Positions 1-9,309 of a DNA stretch of 64,000 nt are shown piece by piece. The stretch's first letter is position 1; the number at the start of each line of letters is the position of its first letter. The notes beneath the pieces were generated by a model. It was not told the DNA's origin. It was given only the letters and a program-made list of their open reading frames with translations, and made no database searches. This DNA comes from DATKRB01 sp963794215. Its GTDB lineage: Bacteria > Actinomycetota > Acidimicrobiia > Acidimicrobiales > RAAP-2. The stretch is from NCBI GenBank assembly GCA_963794215.1, contig CAWCCQ010000002.1, forward strand, positions 372,001 through 436,000. The letters are read 5' to 3'. Made by a program: the position numbers and the translations under genes.

Positions 1-2
1 AC

Positions 3-935
3 CGGATAGAGAAGCTGCCGATCGTCGCTGCGGATGGCGAGCTGCGAGGCCTCATCACGGTCAAGGACATCCAGAAGCGCCTTGACTACCCCCTCGCCAC
101 CAAGGACGATCGAGGGCGACTGCGGGTAGCCGCCGCCGTCGGCACCGGTCCCGACGTTATGGAACGTGTCGAGGCACTCCTGGCGGCGGACGTGGACGTC
201 GTGGTGGTCGACACCGCCCACGGTCATGCCCGATCGGTCATCGAGACGGTCGCCAAGCTGAAGGCGAACTGGAGCGTACCCCTTGTGGCCGGCAACGTCG
301 CTACCTCCGAAGGTGCTCGTGCACTGGTCGAGGCCGGCGCTGACGCCGTAAAGGTGGGCATCGGGCCTGGATCCATCTGCACCACCAGGGTGGTGGCAGG
401 GATCGGCGTTCCCCAGATCACGGCCCTCTTCGACTGTGTCCTCGCCGCCGTCCCGCACGGGATCCCGGTGATCGCCGATGGCGGCGTGCAATTCTCCGGT
501 GACTTGGCGAAGGCCCTCGCCGCCGGGGCGTCTACCGTCATGCTCGGCAACGTCCTGGCAGGCACCGACGAGGCCCCGGGCGAGGTAGTGCTGAGTCAGG
601 GCGAGAGGTTCAAGGAGTACCGGGGCATGGGTTCCCTCGGTGCCATGCAGGGGACCTCATTTTCCAAGGATCGTTACTTCCAGGGCAGCGTGGAGAGCGG
701 CAAGCTCGTCCCCGAGGGCATCGAGGGTCGCGTTCCCTACAAGGGACCGATCGCGCCTCTGGTCCATCAGCTGGTCGGGGGCCTGCGCCAGGCGATGGGC
801 TACTGCGGGGCCGCCGACGTAGGCCAGTTGCAACGCGAGGCGCGCTTCATTCGCGTGTCGCCGGCCAGCCTGCGCGAGAGCCACCCCCACGACGTGACCA
901 TCACCAAGGCGGCACCGAACTACCCAATAGCCTGA
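3..935 (+). CDS. guaB: IMP dehydrogenase (C-terminal part, cut by window edge)
   Basis: The frame is open from base 3 and starts inside the protein, so the 5' end lies outside the window. The enzyme oxidises IMP to XMP with NAD+, the committed step of GMP synthesis in the cytosol. The first residues (LRGLITVKDIQKR) are the end of the second CBS domain. The barrel follows, with the catalytic loop GPGSICTTR (Cys codon at 378-380), the phosphate-binding IADGG segment near 475, the GMGSLGAM segment near 630 and the flap residues DRYFQG near 670. The C-terminus is of normal length. No start can be chosen. The neighbour downstream is an unrelated broken HAD gene. Confidence 0.97.
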   Translation, partial: RIEKLPIVAADGELRGLITVKDIQKRLDYPLATKDDRGRLRVAAAVGTGPDVMERVEALLAADVDVVVVDTAHGHARSVIETVAKLKANWSVPLVAGNVATSEGARALVEAGADAVKVGIGPGSICTTRVVAGIGVPQITALFDCVLAAVPHGIPVIADGGVQFSGDLAKALAAGASTVMLGNVLAGTDEAPGEVVLSQGERFKEYRGMGSLGAMQGTSFSKDRYFQGSVESGKLVPEGIEGRVPYKGPIAPLVHQLVGGLRQAMGYCGAADVGQLQREARFIRVSPASLRESHPHDVTITKAAPNYPIA

Positions 936-1096
936 GAGGGAGGAAAGGTCGTCGATCTCCCTACCTCGACAACGGAAACGATCGAACGAGCGGGCCATGA
1001 TTCGTCGATCGAGACCCACTCCGGCTCCGTGCTCAGGGGCCGAAACTCCGACGACCCGCCGCGGGAGCCGCTTCACGTCCGAAGGTCACCGTCCTC

Positions 1097-1737
1097 GTGA
1101 CGGATAAATCACTACAGATCCGGCCTGTTGGATTCGATCTGGACATGACTCTGATCGACTCTAGCCAGGCGGTCCTCGCAGCGTTCGAGGTCCTCGCGAA
1201 CGAGACCTCGACGCCCATCGAACTGGATGATGTTCGGTCGAGATTGGGCCTCAAGCTCGAATACGAGCTCTCCTACTGGTTCCCGCCTCGGAGATCGCGT
1301 CCGCCGCCACGATTTTTCGGCGCCATTATGTTGAGTTGGCACCAAGCACGACGCACGCGATGCCCGGCGCCCACGAATCGCTCGCGGCAGTTGACAGGGA
1401 GAGAGCAGCATCGGTCATCATCACCGCCAAGCAAGAGGTATCCATCAGACCCTGTCTTGAGGCGACAGGGCTGCAAGCAGATCAAATCATTTCGTCGGTA
1501 CATGGCCCGGAGAAGGCGCGTGCCCTCGAGGTGATTGGCGCTTCGGTCTATGTCGGAGACACTCCCGACGACATGGTGGCGGCACGAGACGCGGGAGTCC
1601 TGGGCGTGGGCGTGCCCACCGGCGAATTCGGCGCCACGGCACTGGTTCACGCCGGGGCGTCTGTCGTTCTCGAGTCACTTCGACAGTTTCCCGCATGGTA
1701 CAGATCCGTCGTCAGGCGACCGCGCTCGGGTAGTTGA
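1097..1737 (+). pseudogene. HAD-family phosphatase, one frameshift
   Basis: A GTG at 1097 opens a protein with the HAD motif I (FDLDMTLIDSS). The reading is lost near 1285-1290, just after the residues YWFPP. The next frame continues the same protein (SEIASAATIFRRHYVEL) and carries motif IV, GDTPDDMVAARDAG, to the stop at 1737. Total length is 641 nt, which is 3n+2, so one base is missing relative to an intact gene of about 213 aa. HAD hydrolases dephosphorylate small phosphometabolites; the substrate cannot be told. It could be a true pseudogene or a consensus error. Confidence 0.75.
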
Positions 1738-2105
1738 AAAGGAGCTACTCCCTGGGTTCTGGCCGCGGCGCGGTGCGCCCCGCTGAACCTGCCCCTGGGC
1801 TCGGTCGGATGCATACCTTGTGCCAATCGCCCTTGTGATTCGCGGTGCAATCGCCGTTCTGCCCCATCCCGGTGGCCCAGCGGCTAAGACGAAACCGCTG
1901 GTCGCCGACACATACGCAGGATCTCAGAGCTCCCTTGCCGTCCTCGCTCGCAACCAGGGTGCCCCGTCGAGTTGTCGGGTTTCAGTGTCCAACTCAACCG
2001 AGGACATGAGATGCATCATCGTGATAAACCCTTGATCGGGTGAGTTGTCCTAGCGGTCTTGATCGATGCCCGACTTCTGTAGATCAAGAAAATGGGGGGG
2101 GAACC
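1738..2105 (+). other. Intergenic stretch without recognised gene
   Basis: No frame here has a convincing start, ribosome site or family motif. A GGGGGGGGA run at the right end is the ribosome binding site of the next gene. A short hairpin-forming pair (GAGTTG and CAACTC) lies near 1970-2000, too weak to call a terminator. A promoter for the binding-protein gene must lie here, but no clear -35/-10 pair was seen. Confidence 0.4.
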
Positions 2106-3347
2106 ATGAGCGCACTTCGAGGGAAGCTCACGGCCGCGCTGTGTGCGTTTGTTTGTGCGGTCCCGCTTGTGGTCGCGGGGTTTGGCTCGGCGCCCGCCGC
2201 CGGAGCGGCCGAGGCTAGCGCTCCGGGGGTCACCGCGAAGACGATCACCTTAGGCTTGATCGCCTCGGTGACCGGTCCCGCCTCGTCCACATTCGGCGAC
2301 TCTGCCACTGGCGCCCAGGCACGCATTGACCTGCAGAACGCCGAAGGCGGGGTGGATGGGCGAAAACTGCAGCTCGTCACGGAGGACGATCAGACCACCA
2401 CGCTGGGCAATGAGGTCGCCGCCCAGGCACTGGTGTCCAAGCCCGTCTTCGGGGTCATGGTCAACTCCACCGAGTTTGAAGGCGGCGCTCCTGGACTGCT
2501 GAAGTTGGGCGTTCCGGTCACTGAGTCGGTATCGCCTACGGGAGACGAGCCCCAGTACACCAACGAGTTCACATTCATCCAAGGCCAGAGTCCAACCCCG
2601 GCCACGACGACCCAGGCGGTCGCCTTCAAGGACCTGGGAACAGGGATCAAGAACGTGGCGTACATGAGCTACAACGACCCCGAGGACGCCCTGGGCCTGA
2701 CCGCCTTCCAAAGCGCGATGAAGGCCGAAGGACTCAATGTCTGTTATTCGGCGCTGGTGCCGATCGGGGCCGTGGACTTCACGGCCAATGTGTTGGCCAT
2801 GAAGAACGCCAACTGTCAGGCCCTCGACTTTCCGGCAGTCGAGAGTTCCGACGTGGCCATGGCCACCGCCATCCGGCAGGCGGGCGCGAATATCAAGCAG
2901 TTCTACTTCACAGGGTACGACCAGAACTTCCTCGACGATTCTGCCGGCGTGGCGGCCGCGCAGGATCAGTACTTCGGGATCACCTTCCCCCTCGACCTAA
3001 AGACGCCAGCGGTGACGACCTTCTACTCAGCCCTCAAGAAGTACGACCCGGCGTACAAGGGCGGTATCGCCAGCTTCGGAGCCCAATACGGGTGGGCGCT
3101 CACCGACGAGATGATCCAAGGGCTCAAGGCCGCAGGCCAAAATCCGACCCGAGCGTCGTGGATCAAGAACCTTGCCAAGGTGACGGATTACACCGTAGGC
3201 GGGCTGCACCCCTCCGGAGTGAACTTGTCGAAGCGGTGGAAGCTGGTCGGCCCTCAGTGCCAGTACTTCGTGCAGCTCGAGGGGACCAAATACCTCCCCT
3301 GGCCTCGCAACGGCGAGGCCGTGTGCGGGAAGGTCATCACCGGGTAG
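2106..3347 (+). CDS. ABC transporter substrate-binding protein, branched-chain amino acid type
   Basis: The product is a 413-aa secreted periplasmic-binding-protein type I (Peripla_BP_6, LivK-like). I chose the ATG at 2106 rather than the upstream GTG at 2040 because it follows a strong GGGGGGGA ribosome site and gives a proper signal peptide: charged N-terminus, hydrophobic core, AxA-type cleavage around residues 33-37. Mature protein begins near TAKTITLGLIASVTGPAS, typical of the family. There is no lipobox cysteine at the cleavage site, so it is predicted to be released or held by its partner. No permease or ATPase genes lie beside it, so it is an orphan receptor. The ligand (amino acid, amide or aromatic acid) is unknown. 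Confidence 0.9.
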   Translation: MSALRGKLTAALCAFVCAVPLVVAGFGSAPAAGAAEASAPGVTAKTITLGLIASVTGPASSTFGDSATGAQARIDLQNAEGGVDGRKLQLVTEDDQTTTLGNEVAAQALVSKPVFGVMVNSTEFEGGAPGLLKLGVPVTESVSPTGDEPQYTNEFTFIQGQSPTPATTTQAVAFKDLGTGIKNVAYMSYNDPEDALGLTAFQSAMKAEGLNVCYSALVPIGAVDFTANVLAMKNANCQALDFPAVESSDVAMATAIRQAGANIKQFYFTGYDQNFLDDSAGVAAAQDQYFGITFPLDLKTPAVTTFYSALKKYDPAYKGGIASFGAQYGWALTDEMIQGLKAAGQNPTRASWIKNLAKVTDYTVGGLHPSGVNLSKRWKLVGPQCQYFVQLEGTKYLPWPRNGEAVCGKVITG

Positions 3348-3665
3348 GGCCCGTCGGTCACCGCCACTACGGCCAGCGCGACCATGCCACATCGTCCGTG
3401 ACGGCTTCCGCTCGTCTCTCCCAGGTGGTGGTGGATGGCAAGACTCAAGTCGAACGCCCGACCTGGACGATTGAGTCAGCCTGGTCCCAGTGGCGGAGGG
3501 TGACTCGCTCGTCGGAACCGAAACGCTGCCCTAATCGCTGCAGCATCGGTGGTGACTCGTCGGATCCGACCACCCTGGTGCGCGTCGGGCGGGCGTCGAG
3601 AGCGCGCGCCAACCGTGGGTCCATGCCGGGCATCGACCCACCGCACCAACGGTAGATTCTGACGA
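3348..3665 (+). other. Intergenic stretch, nothing recognised
   Basis: Neither strand shows a frame with a start signal or family motif. The segment separates the binding-protein gene from the PhzF-like gene; I see no hairpin with a T-run. Confidence 0.4.
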
Positions 3666-4430
3666 ATGAACCTTGACCTCACCGTGGTCGATGCATTCAC
3701 CGATCGTCCGTTCACGGGCAACCCGGCCGCGGTGGCGATCGGGGCTGCCTTCCCCGATCAGGAGTCGATGCAGGCGGTCGCCCGAGAGATGAACCTTTCC
3801 GAGACGGCATTCGTGGTTCCCCGGCCCGATGGCGACCACGACCTGCGGTGGTTTACTCCCATGGTCGAAGTCGACCTGTGCGGTCATGCCACGCTCGCCT
3901 CCGCTCACGTGCTCGGAGGACCGGCCCGATTCCACACCCGCAGCGGCTTGCTCACGTGCACCCCGGCCGAGGACGAGCGCATCGAGATGGACTTTCCCGC
4001 CGATCCCCCATTAGAGACACCCGTGCCGGCCACGCTCACCCTTTCGGGGATCCAGTGGTTCGGAAGGGGACGGTTTGACGTTGTGATTGCTCTGGCCGAC
4101 GCAGCCGCAGTCCGTTGCTTTGCGCCCGACTTGGCGATGCTCACTGCCCTCGACTCACGGGCGGTCATCATTACCGCCCCGGGTGACCGTCATGGGATCG
4201 ACTGCGTCAGTCGGGTGTTCGCCCCCAACGTCGGTGTTCTCGAGGACCCAGTGACCGGGTCGGCGCACTGCACGTTGGCCGTGTTCTGGGGCGAGCGAAC
4301 GGAACGAACCAAGCTGGTGGGTGAGCAAGCCTCCGGCCGAGGTGGCCTGGTCCATATGAGGCGAGCGGGAGACCGGGTCATCTTGGGCGGTCAAGCGGTG
4401 ACGGTCGCACAGGTACAGATGGTGTTCTGA
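3666..4430 (+). CDS. PhzF family isomerase/epimerase-like protein
   Basis: The 254-aa product shows the PhzF (diaminopimelate epimerase-like) fold signatures: VDAFTDRPFTGNPAAV at the N-terminus, the catalytic-type glutamate in NLSETAFVV (Glu46), CGHATLAS near residue 75 and EDPVTGSAHC near residue 200. The family includes phenazine-forming isomerase PhzF and many housekeeping members of unknown substrate. It is slightly shorter than the usual 260-300 aa but both halves are present. No phenazine genes are near, so a phenazine role is not supported. The ATG start follows a short leader with no clear purine-rich site. It stands alone, convergent with the glycosyltransferase downstream. Confidence 0.88.
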   Translation: MNLDLTVVDAFTDRPFTGNPAAVAIGAAFPDQESMQAVAREMNLSETAFVVPRPDGDHDLRWFTPMVEVDLCGHATLASAHVLGGPARFHTRSGLLTCTPAEDERIEMDFPADPPLETPVPATLTLSGIQWFGRGRFDVVIALADAAAVRCFAPDLAMLTALDSRAVIITAPGDRHGIDCVSRVFAPNVGVLEDPVTGSAHCTLAVFWGERTERTKLVGEQASGRGGLVHMRRAGDRVILGGQAVTVAQVQMVF

Positions 4431-4579
4431 CCGCTGCGATCAGACGGGGCGCGGAAGCTTGAGTACGTCCGATGAGCCGAGGAGTTGTCCTACGGCCGGA
4501 CTCCATCACCAGCAAGCGCATGGTTCTGCTGACTCTCCAGAGGTACCTGCTGCTTGAGGCGACAGATGGAATGAACGAT

Positions 4580-5734
4580 CTACAGAGCCGCCAGCAGACC
4601 GTCGAGGATCACCCCTGGAGGTGGAGCTGCGGCCATCTCGACAGCAATGCGCTCCGCCCCCATTCGATATGCCAGGTCGTGGCGGACCGTCTCGATTGCC
4701 TCTGTGAGGCTGGGAGCGTCGACCCGGCTCAGCGGCCGTCGACGACCAGAGCTCTCACGGTCCAGCACAATGCCTGCTCCGGATTCGGTCACCCTGGCGC
4801 CGTTGGCAAACTGATCTGCAAACAACGGCACCACCACCACCGGAACTCCCGCAGCCAGGGAGCCGAAGGTCGTGCCCGAGCCGCCATGGCACACAACCAC
4901 CTCCGCCTCGGCAAGCACTTCGTCCTGATCGACCCAGTTCTCGACGTGGACGTTGGCGGGAAGGCCGCCGAGCTGTGCGAAGTTGTAGTGACGGCCCACC
5001 GTCAAGAGAACTCGGGCGTCCATCGAAGCCACCGCCGCCAACGCTGCCTGGTACGCCTCAGTAGCGAGGGCCATATGGCCGAGTACCGTCCCGAAGGTCA
5101 CATACACCAGCGGCGCCTGAGAGTCCCCCCACCAATGGGGAAGTGAGGCCCCCGGAGGGCGGATAGGCTCGGCGAATCGGCGTGTGTCTGCAAATGGAGA
5201 AGGATCGAGAGAAAGTGGAAACGCGGTGAGGTAGGGCGAGCTTCGAATCTCCTCGACGAGACCCGGGCGATGATGTTCTAGCACAGGGGTCGCGACGTCG
5301 ACCGATGCCCACTCCACCTCAGCCATGCCGATGCCCACTTGTGCAGTGGGCACTCCCGTGCGATGAGCCGAAACGGCCGAGGCGTACTCGCAGGGGTCCC
5401 GAAGCACCAAGTCTGGCTTGAACTGGCTCAGGACGCGGTCCATCACGGGGAGCATCGCGGCGGTCGCCAGCTCGCCGAAGAGAACCCGATTGGCCAGTCT
5501 GGCGGCCTCGTCCGGCGGAGCTACCGGAAGCCGCTCCCGGATCGACGCCACTTCTGCCTGGGAGGGATCACTTCCGGATCGGAACCGATACCCAGCCGTG
5601 TCAACAGCCTCGCCAATGGACGGTGGGCCCGTCACCAAGACCTCGTCTCCCCGTCGTTCAGCGGCGGCAAGGAAAGCTAGCAGTGGATGCAAGTGCCCGG
5701 TGCCTCCGAGCGAGCACGCCGCTAGGAGTTTCAT
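4580..5734 (-). CDS. Glycosyltransferase, MGT/UGT-like (GT1 family)
   Basis: The 384-aa protein starts with MKLLAACSLGGTGHLHP, the N-terminal acceptor-side motif of GT-B fold GT1 enzymes. The C-terminal half carries the nucleotide-sugar motif CHGGSGTTFGSLAAGVPVVV followed by PLFADQFANG. GT1 enzymes transfer a sugar from UDP- or TDP-sugar to a small lipophilic acceptor such as a macrolide, sterol or flavonoid. The ATG at 5734 is chosen because the motif begins there; the frame runs 27 codons further upstream without sense. A broken methyltransferase gene lies 61 nt upstream on the same strand, so a former tailoring operon is plausible. Confidence 0.88.
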   Translation of the reverse strand: MKLLAACSLGGTGHLHPLLAFLAAAERRGDEVLVTGPPSIGEAVDTAGYRFRSGSDPSQAEVASIRERLPVAPPDEAARLANRVLFGELATAAMLPVMDRVLSQFKPDLVLRDPCEYASAVSAHRTGVPTAQVGIGMAEVEWASVDVATPVLEHHRPGLVEEIRSSPYLTAFPLSLDPSPFADTRRFAEPIRPPGASLPHWWGDSQAPLVYVTFGTVLGHMALATEAYQAALAAVASMDARVLLTVGRHYNFAQLGGLPANVHVENWVDQDEVLAEAEVVVCHGGSGTTFGSLAAGVPVVVVPLFADQFANGARVTESGAGIVLDRESSGRRRPLSRVDAPSLTEAIETVRHDLAYRMGAERIAVEMAAAPPPGVILDGLLAAL

Positions 5735-5795
5735 GGACGCGCAGCCTAGAGCGAAGAACCAGCTCTCGCTGATGCGAGCCCACCCGGACGGTGAT

Positions 5796-6560
5796 TCAAG
5801 CCTTGCGAGCCTCAATGAGAAAACGCCGTGAGTGGGCGACGAACGAGCCCTCTCGCTCGATCAGTTCGTGCAGGGACGCCAACCGCTCACGACATCCATC
5901 GACGGCAAAGCCCGGAACCGTCCATGGCACCTTGCGGAGGAAATAGACCACGGCCCCCACGTCGTGAAATACCGTCCGCATCGATTCCTGTCGCAGATCG
6001 ACGACGGTCAGACCCGCACGCGCTGCCGCTCGTGCCACTCGTTCGGGGTTCCTCTCCTCACTCACCGGCTGGGTTCCCATCATGAAGTCGATCAGCTCTC
6101 GATTCGAGCCAGGGCCTACTCGTTGAGAGAAGTACGTGCCGCCCGATCGCAGCACCCGCGCCACCTCGGGCCAGACGGTGACCACGGGATGTCGGCTGCA
6201 CACCAGCTCGAACGACCTCGCTTGGAATGGGAGATTCTGCGTCGTCAGCCACCTCGGCGACGGCGACACCGAAGGGCTCAAGGTTCTTGCGAGCGATGAA
6301 CAGGTTAGGTGACCACGACTCGGTCGCCGCCAGAGTCGCCGGTAACTGGGCTGCGTGGCTCAGTACCCAGGCGAACCCCTCGCCACCACCTGTCTGAACG
6401 TCGAGAGCGAGCTCCGTGGAACTCAATCGGCTGACCAGAAGATTCGCGTAGCCCCAGGAGGTCGCTCCTCGCTGGCTCTGCCCTCGAGCCAGGAGAAGTC
6501 CCAGCCCTCCACGGGCACCGAGTCGGCTTCCTCGACGAGTTCGTCGAATTTAGCGTCCAT
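5796..6560 (-). pseudogene. Class I SAM-dependent methyltransferase, two frameshifts
   Basis: The protein begins at ATG 6558-6560 with MDAKFDELVEEADSV and the WDFSWLEGRA segment. It shifts frame near 6456 into WGYANLLVSRL and the SAM-binding LALDVQTGGGEG. It shifts again near 6236 into LPFQARSFELVCSRHPVV, and runs to the stop at 5796. Joined, it matches the usual plan of a ~250-aa methyltransferase: Rossmann SAM site, then the V(L)SRHP strand-4 motif and a LRSGGTYFSQRVG loop. Two independent lesions favour real decay, although consensus indels are common in this window. It sits upstream of the glycosyltransferase on the same strand. The methylated substrate is unknown. Confidence 0.72.
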
Positions 6561-6993
6561 CGAAGGTTCCAAGGGCCGCTCCGGAGAGTTCACGAGAGAA
6601 CGCTCTTGGTAGCTGAAAGGATCCTCTCGCCATATGGCCACTCTGCCATCGTCTCGCGTCCAACACGGGGCTATCTTCCTTCAGCTGACCGGGGCGGCAC
6701 GAGGCCAGGGATCATGACCGACGCCCGCATCAGTCTGCGCGTCGTTGTCGGCCTCGGTTCGGACGTGGGCGGTGGGGCGTCGATCATGGGCTCACCGTCC
6801 GGGGCGCGACCATCCCGGAGTGCTATTTCGCCGAAACAGCCTCACCCGGGGCAGTGCCAGCGTGCTCCGGTCTCACGAGGGGAGCGTTCTGAACGCCGAC
6901 CTCCCGGTAATCAGGAGAGAGCGTTCAGGGCACAGGCGTCCGGATCACCCAATCCGTAAGCTAACAAGCACGACGGTTCGCAGGAGACTGGCC
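6561..6993 (+). other. Divergent intergenic region with a 13-bp palindrome
   Basis: This stretch lies between two divergently oriented broken methyltransferase genes. I see no supported gene. A perfect palindrome, GCGTTC-T-GAACGC, sits at 6884-6896, and a related half (GAGCGTTCAGG-like) recurs about 25 bp further on. It could be the remains of a shared operator; this is inference only. Confidence 0.35.
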
Positions 6994-7770
6994 ATGGCCT
7001 GGGAAGATGTGGACGCATCTGAGCACACTCAGTGGTTCATCGACTATCTCGACTGCGCTCGCCGACTCCCAGGCGTGGCGCGTCGAGCAGCTCCGCTGTG
7101 CAGCGGTCACCGAGCCCTCGACATTGGCTGTGGACCTGGGAGGACGTCGTCGCCCTTGCCGCTGTGGTCGGTCCGGACGGAGAAGCAGTTGGATTGGACT
7201 CCTCGTCAGCGATGATCGCCGAAGCAATCAAGCGCCACGGCGATACGTCGTCATCGATCTCCTTCCAAGTCGGGGACGCCCACCGACTTCCCTTCCAGTC
7301 TGAATGCTTTGAGGGTTGTCGGATCGAGCGAACGTTGCAGCATCTGTCGGATCCGGATCGAGTGGTGGCCGAGGTGACGAGAGTTCTGAAGAGGGGCGGC
7401 AGAGCGGTCACGCTGGATCCCGACTGGGAAACGCTCGTGATCGCCGGTTCGGACGGGGTTCTAAGCGGTCTGATCTGGCAGAACCACATGCGCCATCAAC
7501 CTCAACCTCGCATCGGACGACGACTCAGGGGCTCCTGTCAACCAACGGCTTCGTGGACATCGTCCTCGACGGACGATCACCCTCCAAATCGACCTCGAAC
7601 GCTCAAAGCGCACGCCGGGTATTCTGGGTGCGGCCAGGAACGCTGTCGCCGATGGGATCGTCAACCAGCGCACGGTAGAGGGGTAGCTCGCTGATCTCTC
7701 GCAGGCCGACGAGACCGATCAGTATGTCTGTGCTGTCCTCGGATTCAGAGCGACTGGTCGAAAGCCCTAG
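6994..7770 (+). pseudogene. Methyltransferase (UbiE/ArsM-like), three frameshifts and a stop
   Basis: The ATG at 6994 begins MAWEDVDASEHTQWFIDYLD and reaches the SAM site RALDIGCGPG. Near 7140 a G appears to be missing from a G-run. The next frame continues EDVVALAAVVGPDGEAVGLD, VGDAHRLPFQSECFEG and LQHLSDPDRVVAEVTRVLKRGG. Further shifts near 7528 (into LLSTNGFVDIVLD) and 7572 (into TLQIDLERSK) follow. An in-frame TAG at 7684-7686 stands where Trp would fit, and coding-like sequence continues to the stop at 7768-7770. Four lesions make this a convincing pseudogene. The intact form would methylate a small molecule with SAM. It is divergent from the other broken methyltransferase. Confidence 0.75.
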
Positions 7771-7900
7771 GTGGTCGTTGCGACCCCGGCGAGACACCGG
7801 TTGCGCTCGCGCCATCCCACGGCTCCCCATCCATCCACGAGGAACGCTCGCTTGCCATGGCGCTGGATGACCATGACGAGTTCGGTTGCACCGTACAGCC

Positions 7901-8062
7901 ATGCCCACGCCGCTAGGACCAGCGCCGAGGGACCCCGACGATCCAGACTTCTGGGAATGGGACGGGGACGACGGGCTGCCAGCTCGTCCTCACCGACTAC
8001 GGACGGCCCTGGTGCTGATCCTCGTGGTGGGGCTCGTAGCTCTCGTGGCGGCGAGGTTCTGA
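7901..8062 (+). CDS. Small single-pass membrane protein (53 aa)
   Basis: The product is 53 residues: a proline- and aspartate-rich N-terminus (MPTPLGPAPRDPDDPDFWEWD), a basic stretch RPHRLR, then one strongly hydrophobic helix (ALVLILVVGLVALVAA) ending at RF. The pattern of an acidic, tryptophan-containing tail plus a stop-transfer-like arginine before the helix suggests a type I/II single-span membrane protein. I do not recognise a named family. Codon use is like the neighbours, with G/C in most third positions. No strong ribosome site is visible. It stands alone between a broken methyltransferase and the PRC-barrel-like gene. Function unknown. Confidence 0.55.
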   Translation: MPTPLGPAPRDPDDPDFWEWDGDDGLPARPHRLRTALVLILVVGLVALVAARF

Positions 8063-8196
8063 TCAGGGCGGTCTCGTGGCGGCAACGGCTGGCCTTGGGC
8101 TCTGCGTGTCCGAAGCGCGAGCTGGACGCTGTCGAGTCGACGGTCAGGTCCCGTCGGCTGCATGATTGGGGTGAGGGAAAAGGCAGGAGGGTACCG

Positions 8197-8553
8197 ATGG
8201 ATGATGGACGGCCAGTCTCGTACGAAGCCCTGGCAGTGGGCACGCCCGTCCTCAGCTCGACGGGAGCCCAGTTCGGGACGGTCGAGCATGTCTTGCAGGT
8301 TCCAGAACTGGACCTGTTCGACGGCATCGCCGTCAAGACCAAGCACGGACTGCGGTTCGTCGACCGAGATCAAATCACCGACATCACTACCACGTTGGTC
8401 CGTTGCGCGCTCACCGATGACGAGGCGGCCACCTTACCGGCACCGCAGGGCACCCTCGTCCTGCACCCCGATACCGCCCACGACGAAGGGCCATCGCTCA
8501 CGGCGCGATTCGGTCGCCTCTTCGGACGGGAGCATTGGAAGGAACTCGAATAG
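8197..8553 (+). CDS. PRC-barrel-like domain protein
   Basis: The ATG at 8197 follows GGCAGGAGG at ideal spacing and gives a 118-aa protein. Residues 10-60 (TPVLSSTGAQFGTVEHVLQVPELDLFDGIAV followed by FVDRDQITDI) show the beta-rich PRC-barrel pattern: an entry in which a cofactor-like ligand or RNA is met, then G-x-V-x-x-V, then a 'VDRDQI' edge. The C-terminal third is low in hydrophobics and unlike a known domain. PRC-barrels occur in RimM, in photosynthetic reaction centre H subunit and in many stress-linked bacterial proteins. The same frame is open upstream to 7771, but that part is not protein-like. Function unknown. Confidence 0.7.
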   Translation: MDDGRPVSYEALAVGTPVLSSTGAQFGTVEHVLQVPELDLFDGIAVKTKHGLRFVDRDQITDITTTLVRCALTDDEAATLPAPQGTLVLHPDTAHDEGPSLTARFGRLFGREHWKELE

Positions 8554-8617
8554 CCCGTACACGCCGCTTTCCCTGCGACCTCGTGGTTGACCGACCAAAC
8601 CCACGCCAGGGAGATGG

Positions 8618-9309
8618 CTACCTCCCAACGAGTGCAGCACCTTCTCTCGCAGTCCGAGTGCGGGGGGCGGTCGGCGCCAATGTCGCCTTTCGTGCCTTCA
8701 CGGTAATGACCCAGCCGCTGGCGATGAACCGCACGGGCAGTCCGAAGATGAGCGCGAAGAACCCGATCGGTCCGAGACAAGCCACCACACCCACCAAGAG
8801 TGACCACCGTCCGAGTGGCTTAGGCAATGGAGTTACCCGCTTCGTGAGGATCGCTGCGCCCGTGCTGAGCGTCACGATGGCGGTGCCGAAAATGAAGCCC
8901 AGCTCGCCGTTGTCGCCGACAAAATTCATGATCTTCGCGATGGCGTACTCGTGGTTGTGAGCAGCCAGGATGAGGACGACCTGGAAGGAACCACGGATGA
9001 CCATGCCGACCACGAGCAGAAGCCCGCCAGCGTAGACCACATTGGACCAAACGACTGCGCACCGGACGCACTGCGCAGAACGGTTCGGAGCTGGCTGACG
9101 AACAACAACGCCAGTGCCAACCCAAGACCAACAACCTAGATCGAGCCCAATTCGTGTTCACGTGAGCGTTCAGGTAAATCGGCGACCTTGACGCCCGAGG
9201 CATTCTCGCTTGGTTCGTTGCCTCCAAGCGGTCCCAACCCGATGAAGATGGCCAATCGGACCAAGATTCCCAGTGGCCCCATCCACCTACTGACACGCTG
9301 ATCGCTCAC
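8618..9309 (-). pseudogene. Multi-pass membrane protein, three frameshifts
   Basis: Starting from GTG at 9309, the frame reads MSDQRVSRWMGPLGILVRLA, then IFIGLGPLGGNEPSENASG. It shifts near 9176 into YLNAHVNTNWA, returns near 9138 to VVGLGLALALLFVSQLRTVL next to an amber codon (9136-9138), and shifts near 9050 into VVYAGGLLLVVGMVIRGS. From there it is intact to 8618, with segments LGFIFGTAIVTLSTGAAIL and LVGVVACLGPIGFFALIFG. Four to five transmembrane helices are evident. I know no functional assignment; it resembles small uncharacterised actinobacterial membrane proteins. The repeated lesions agree with the decay of its left-hand neighbours. Confidence 0.62.

Noticed and set aside
1870..1930. 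A GGTGGCCCAGCGGCTAAGAC stretch resembling a tRNA D-arm
   Set aside because: No T-arm consensus, no acceptor stem pairing and no CCA-side match nearby, so no tRNA gene is called.
4472..5146. A 224-codon plus-strand open frame
   Set aside because: Antisense to the glycosyltransferase, whose HGGSGTT motif is unmistakable.
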